From an uncultured Caulobacterales bacterium (GTDB lineage: Bacteria > Pseudomonadota > Alphaproteobacteria > Caulobacterales > Caulobacteraceae), in NCBI GenBank assembly GCA_903851655.1, contig CAINOV010000288.1:1-36464 (forward strand): DNA of 36,464 bases, written 5' to 3'. Shown in pieces: positions 35,837-36,464 of this stretch. Within the stretch, counting starts at the first letter, position 1. Each line of letters opens with the position of its first letter. The notes below the pieces were generated by a model that saw nothing but the letters and a program-made list of their open reading frames with translations, was not told the DNA's origin and made no database searches. The translations under genes and the position numbers were made by a program.

Positions 35837-36464
35837 GTGACGTCCCGTATCTTCGACGGCGAAGCGCACCGCGCATTCGCGCTCTTCTCGGGGGATTTCA
35901 ATCCGATCCACATGGATCCGGAGTTCGCCAGGAGAACGCAGGCGGGGTCGGTGGTCATCCACGGCGCCCATACGGTGCTGTGGGCGCTGGAGGCGTACTT
36001 CAGCTCGGTCGCCGATCCGGTTTCGCCCCGGAGCCTTCATGTCGTCTTCCTGAATTCGCTGTATGTGGGCGACGCCGCCCGGGTGACATTCGCGCCCAGG
36101 GGCGAGGCCGACGGCGTCCTCGAGGTCACCGCCAACAATGCCCGGATCTGTCGCGTGGCCCTGTCGCGGGCGCCCGCCCGGGGGCTTGGCGGCGCGCTGG
36201 ACGGGGATGACGGCCCGCTCTTCGCACCGGACCGTCCCCTCGACCGCCCCCTTGACGCGCTGATCGGGGAGGCCGGGCGGCTGGCCTTTGTCCGGCCGGA
36301 TCTCGCCCGCGAGCTGTTTCCGACCGTGGCCGACCGGCTGGGGGAGGGATTTGTCAACGCCGTCGGGGGCATGACGCGGCTGGTGGGGATGGTGAGCCCG
36401 GGGCTGTACTCCATGTTCGCCTCGATGGCGCTGGAGCTGACGGGCGACGGCCCGTACGACGGGT
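35837..36464 (+). CDS. MaoC-like hydratase/dehydratase-domain protein, 3' end beyond the window
   Basis: The frame from GTG 35837 stays open to the window end (209 residues seen). The N-terminal segment FSGDFNPIHMDPEFARRTQAGSVVIHGAH is the (R)-specific enoyl-CoA hydratase / MaoC motif, with the catalytic Asp and His in GDFNPIH. The part after about residue 110 is a linker leading to a further domain that is cut off. MaoC-type enzymes hydrate enoyl-CoA or enoyl-ACP. A fused MaoC protein next to carbohydrate and polyketide genes could also act on a carrier- or sugar-linked intermediate. A GGGGG run sits eight bases before GTG 35837; the ATG at 35829 hits a stop at once. 83 bases separate it from the acyltransferase gene. 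Confidence 0.8.
   Translation, partial: MTSRIFDGEAHRAFALFSGDFNPIHMDPEFARRTQAGSVVIHGAHTVLWALEAYFSSVADPVSPRSLHVVFLNSLYVGDAARVTFAPRGEADGVLEVTANNARICRVALSRAPARGLGGALDGDDGPLFAPDRPLDRPLDALIGEAGRLAFVRPDLARELFPTVADRLGEGFVNAVGGMTRLVGMVSPGLYSMFASMALELTGDGPYDG

Overview
The window looks like chromosomal DNA of a GC-rich alphaproteobacterium. Gene content (a Wza/Wzc-type exopolysaccharide locus with a BBP2-like barrel and a transglutaminase-like peptidase, a leucine-degradation operon, frequent GTG/TTG starts) fits Caulobacterales, perhaps a Brevundimonas- or Phenylobacterium-like organism. That placement is inference; no rRNA or other marker is present. I saw no tRNA, rRNA, transposase, integrase or CRISPR array.

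Region 1 (1-15063, + strand) is one tightly packed operon: the tail of an FkbH-like protein, a membrane-anchored SGNH/GDSL protein, an MBOAT acyltransferase, a free-standing adenylation-carrier (A-PCP) protein, a 2649-residue PKS-NRPS hybrid (KS-AT-ACP-aminotransferase-C-A-PCP), and a terminal C-TE protein. A convergent Sfp-type phosphopantetheinyl transferase follows (15085-15819, -). Two features stand out. The SGNH, MBOAT and A-PCP genes are the same set of functions as the Dlt D-alanylation system (DltD, DltB, DltA plus DltC) and sit directly in front of an assembly line. The terminal C-TE protein has lost the catalytic His of its condensation motif and carries Cys in place of the thioesterase Ser.

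Region 2 (about 15.9-28.2 kb) is an exopolysaccharide locus. The minus-strand operon reads Wza/GumB-like export protein, a single-pass protein of unknown function, an outer-membrane beta-barrel, a Wzc/GumC-like tyrosine autokinase, an O-antigen ligase/Wzy-like polymerase and a GT4 glycosyltransferase. A good sigma70-like promoter with two inverted repeats lies in the divergent region before the Wza-like gene. Around it are a sterol desaturase-family di-iron hydroxylase, a transglutaminase-like cysteine peptidase, a PPP-type phosphatase and an initiating undecaprenyl-phosphate sugar transferase.

Region 3 (28.5-33.3 kb, -) is leucine catabolism: isovaleryl-CoA dehydrogenase and both subunits of methylcrotonyl-CoA carboxylase. 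Region 4 (33.5 kb to the end, +) has two tandem, clearly duplicated acyltransferase-3 membrane proteins and the start of a MaoC-like hydratase.

Working model (inference): the assembly line makes a small amino-acid/malonate-derived product, probably from a Val-like unit, one malonyl extension aminated by the built-in aminotransferase, and a Gly-like unit. The adjoining SGNH-MBOAT pair may transfer an aminoacyl or glyceryl group, or the product itself, to an envelope glycan such as that made by the neighbouring locus.
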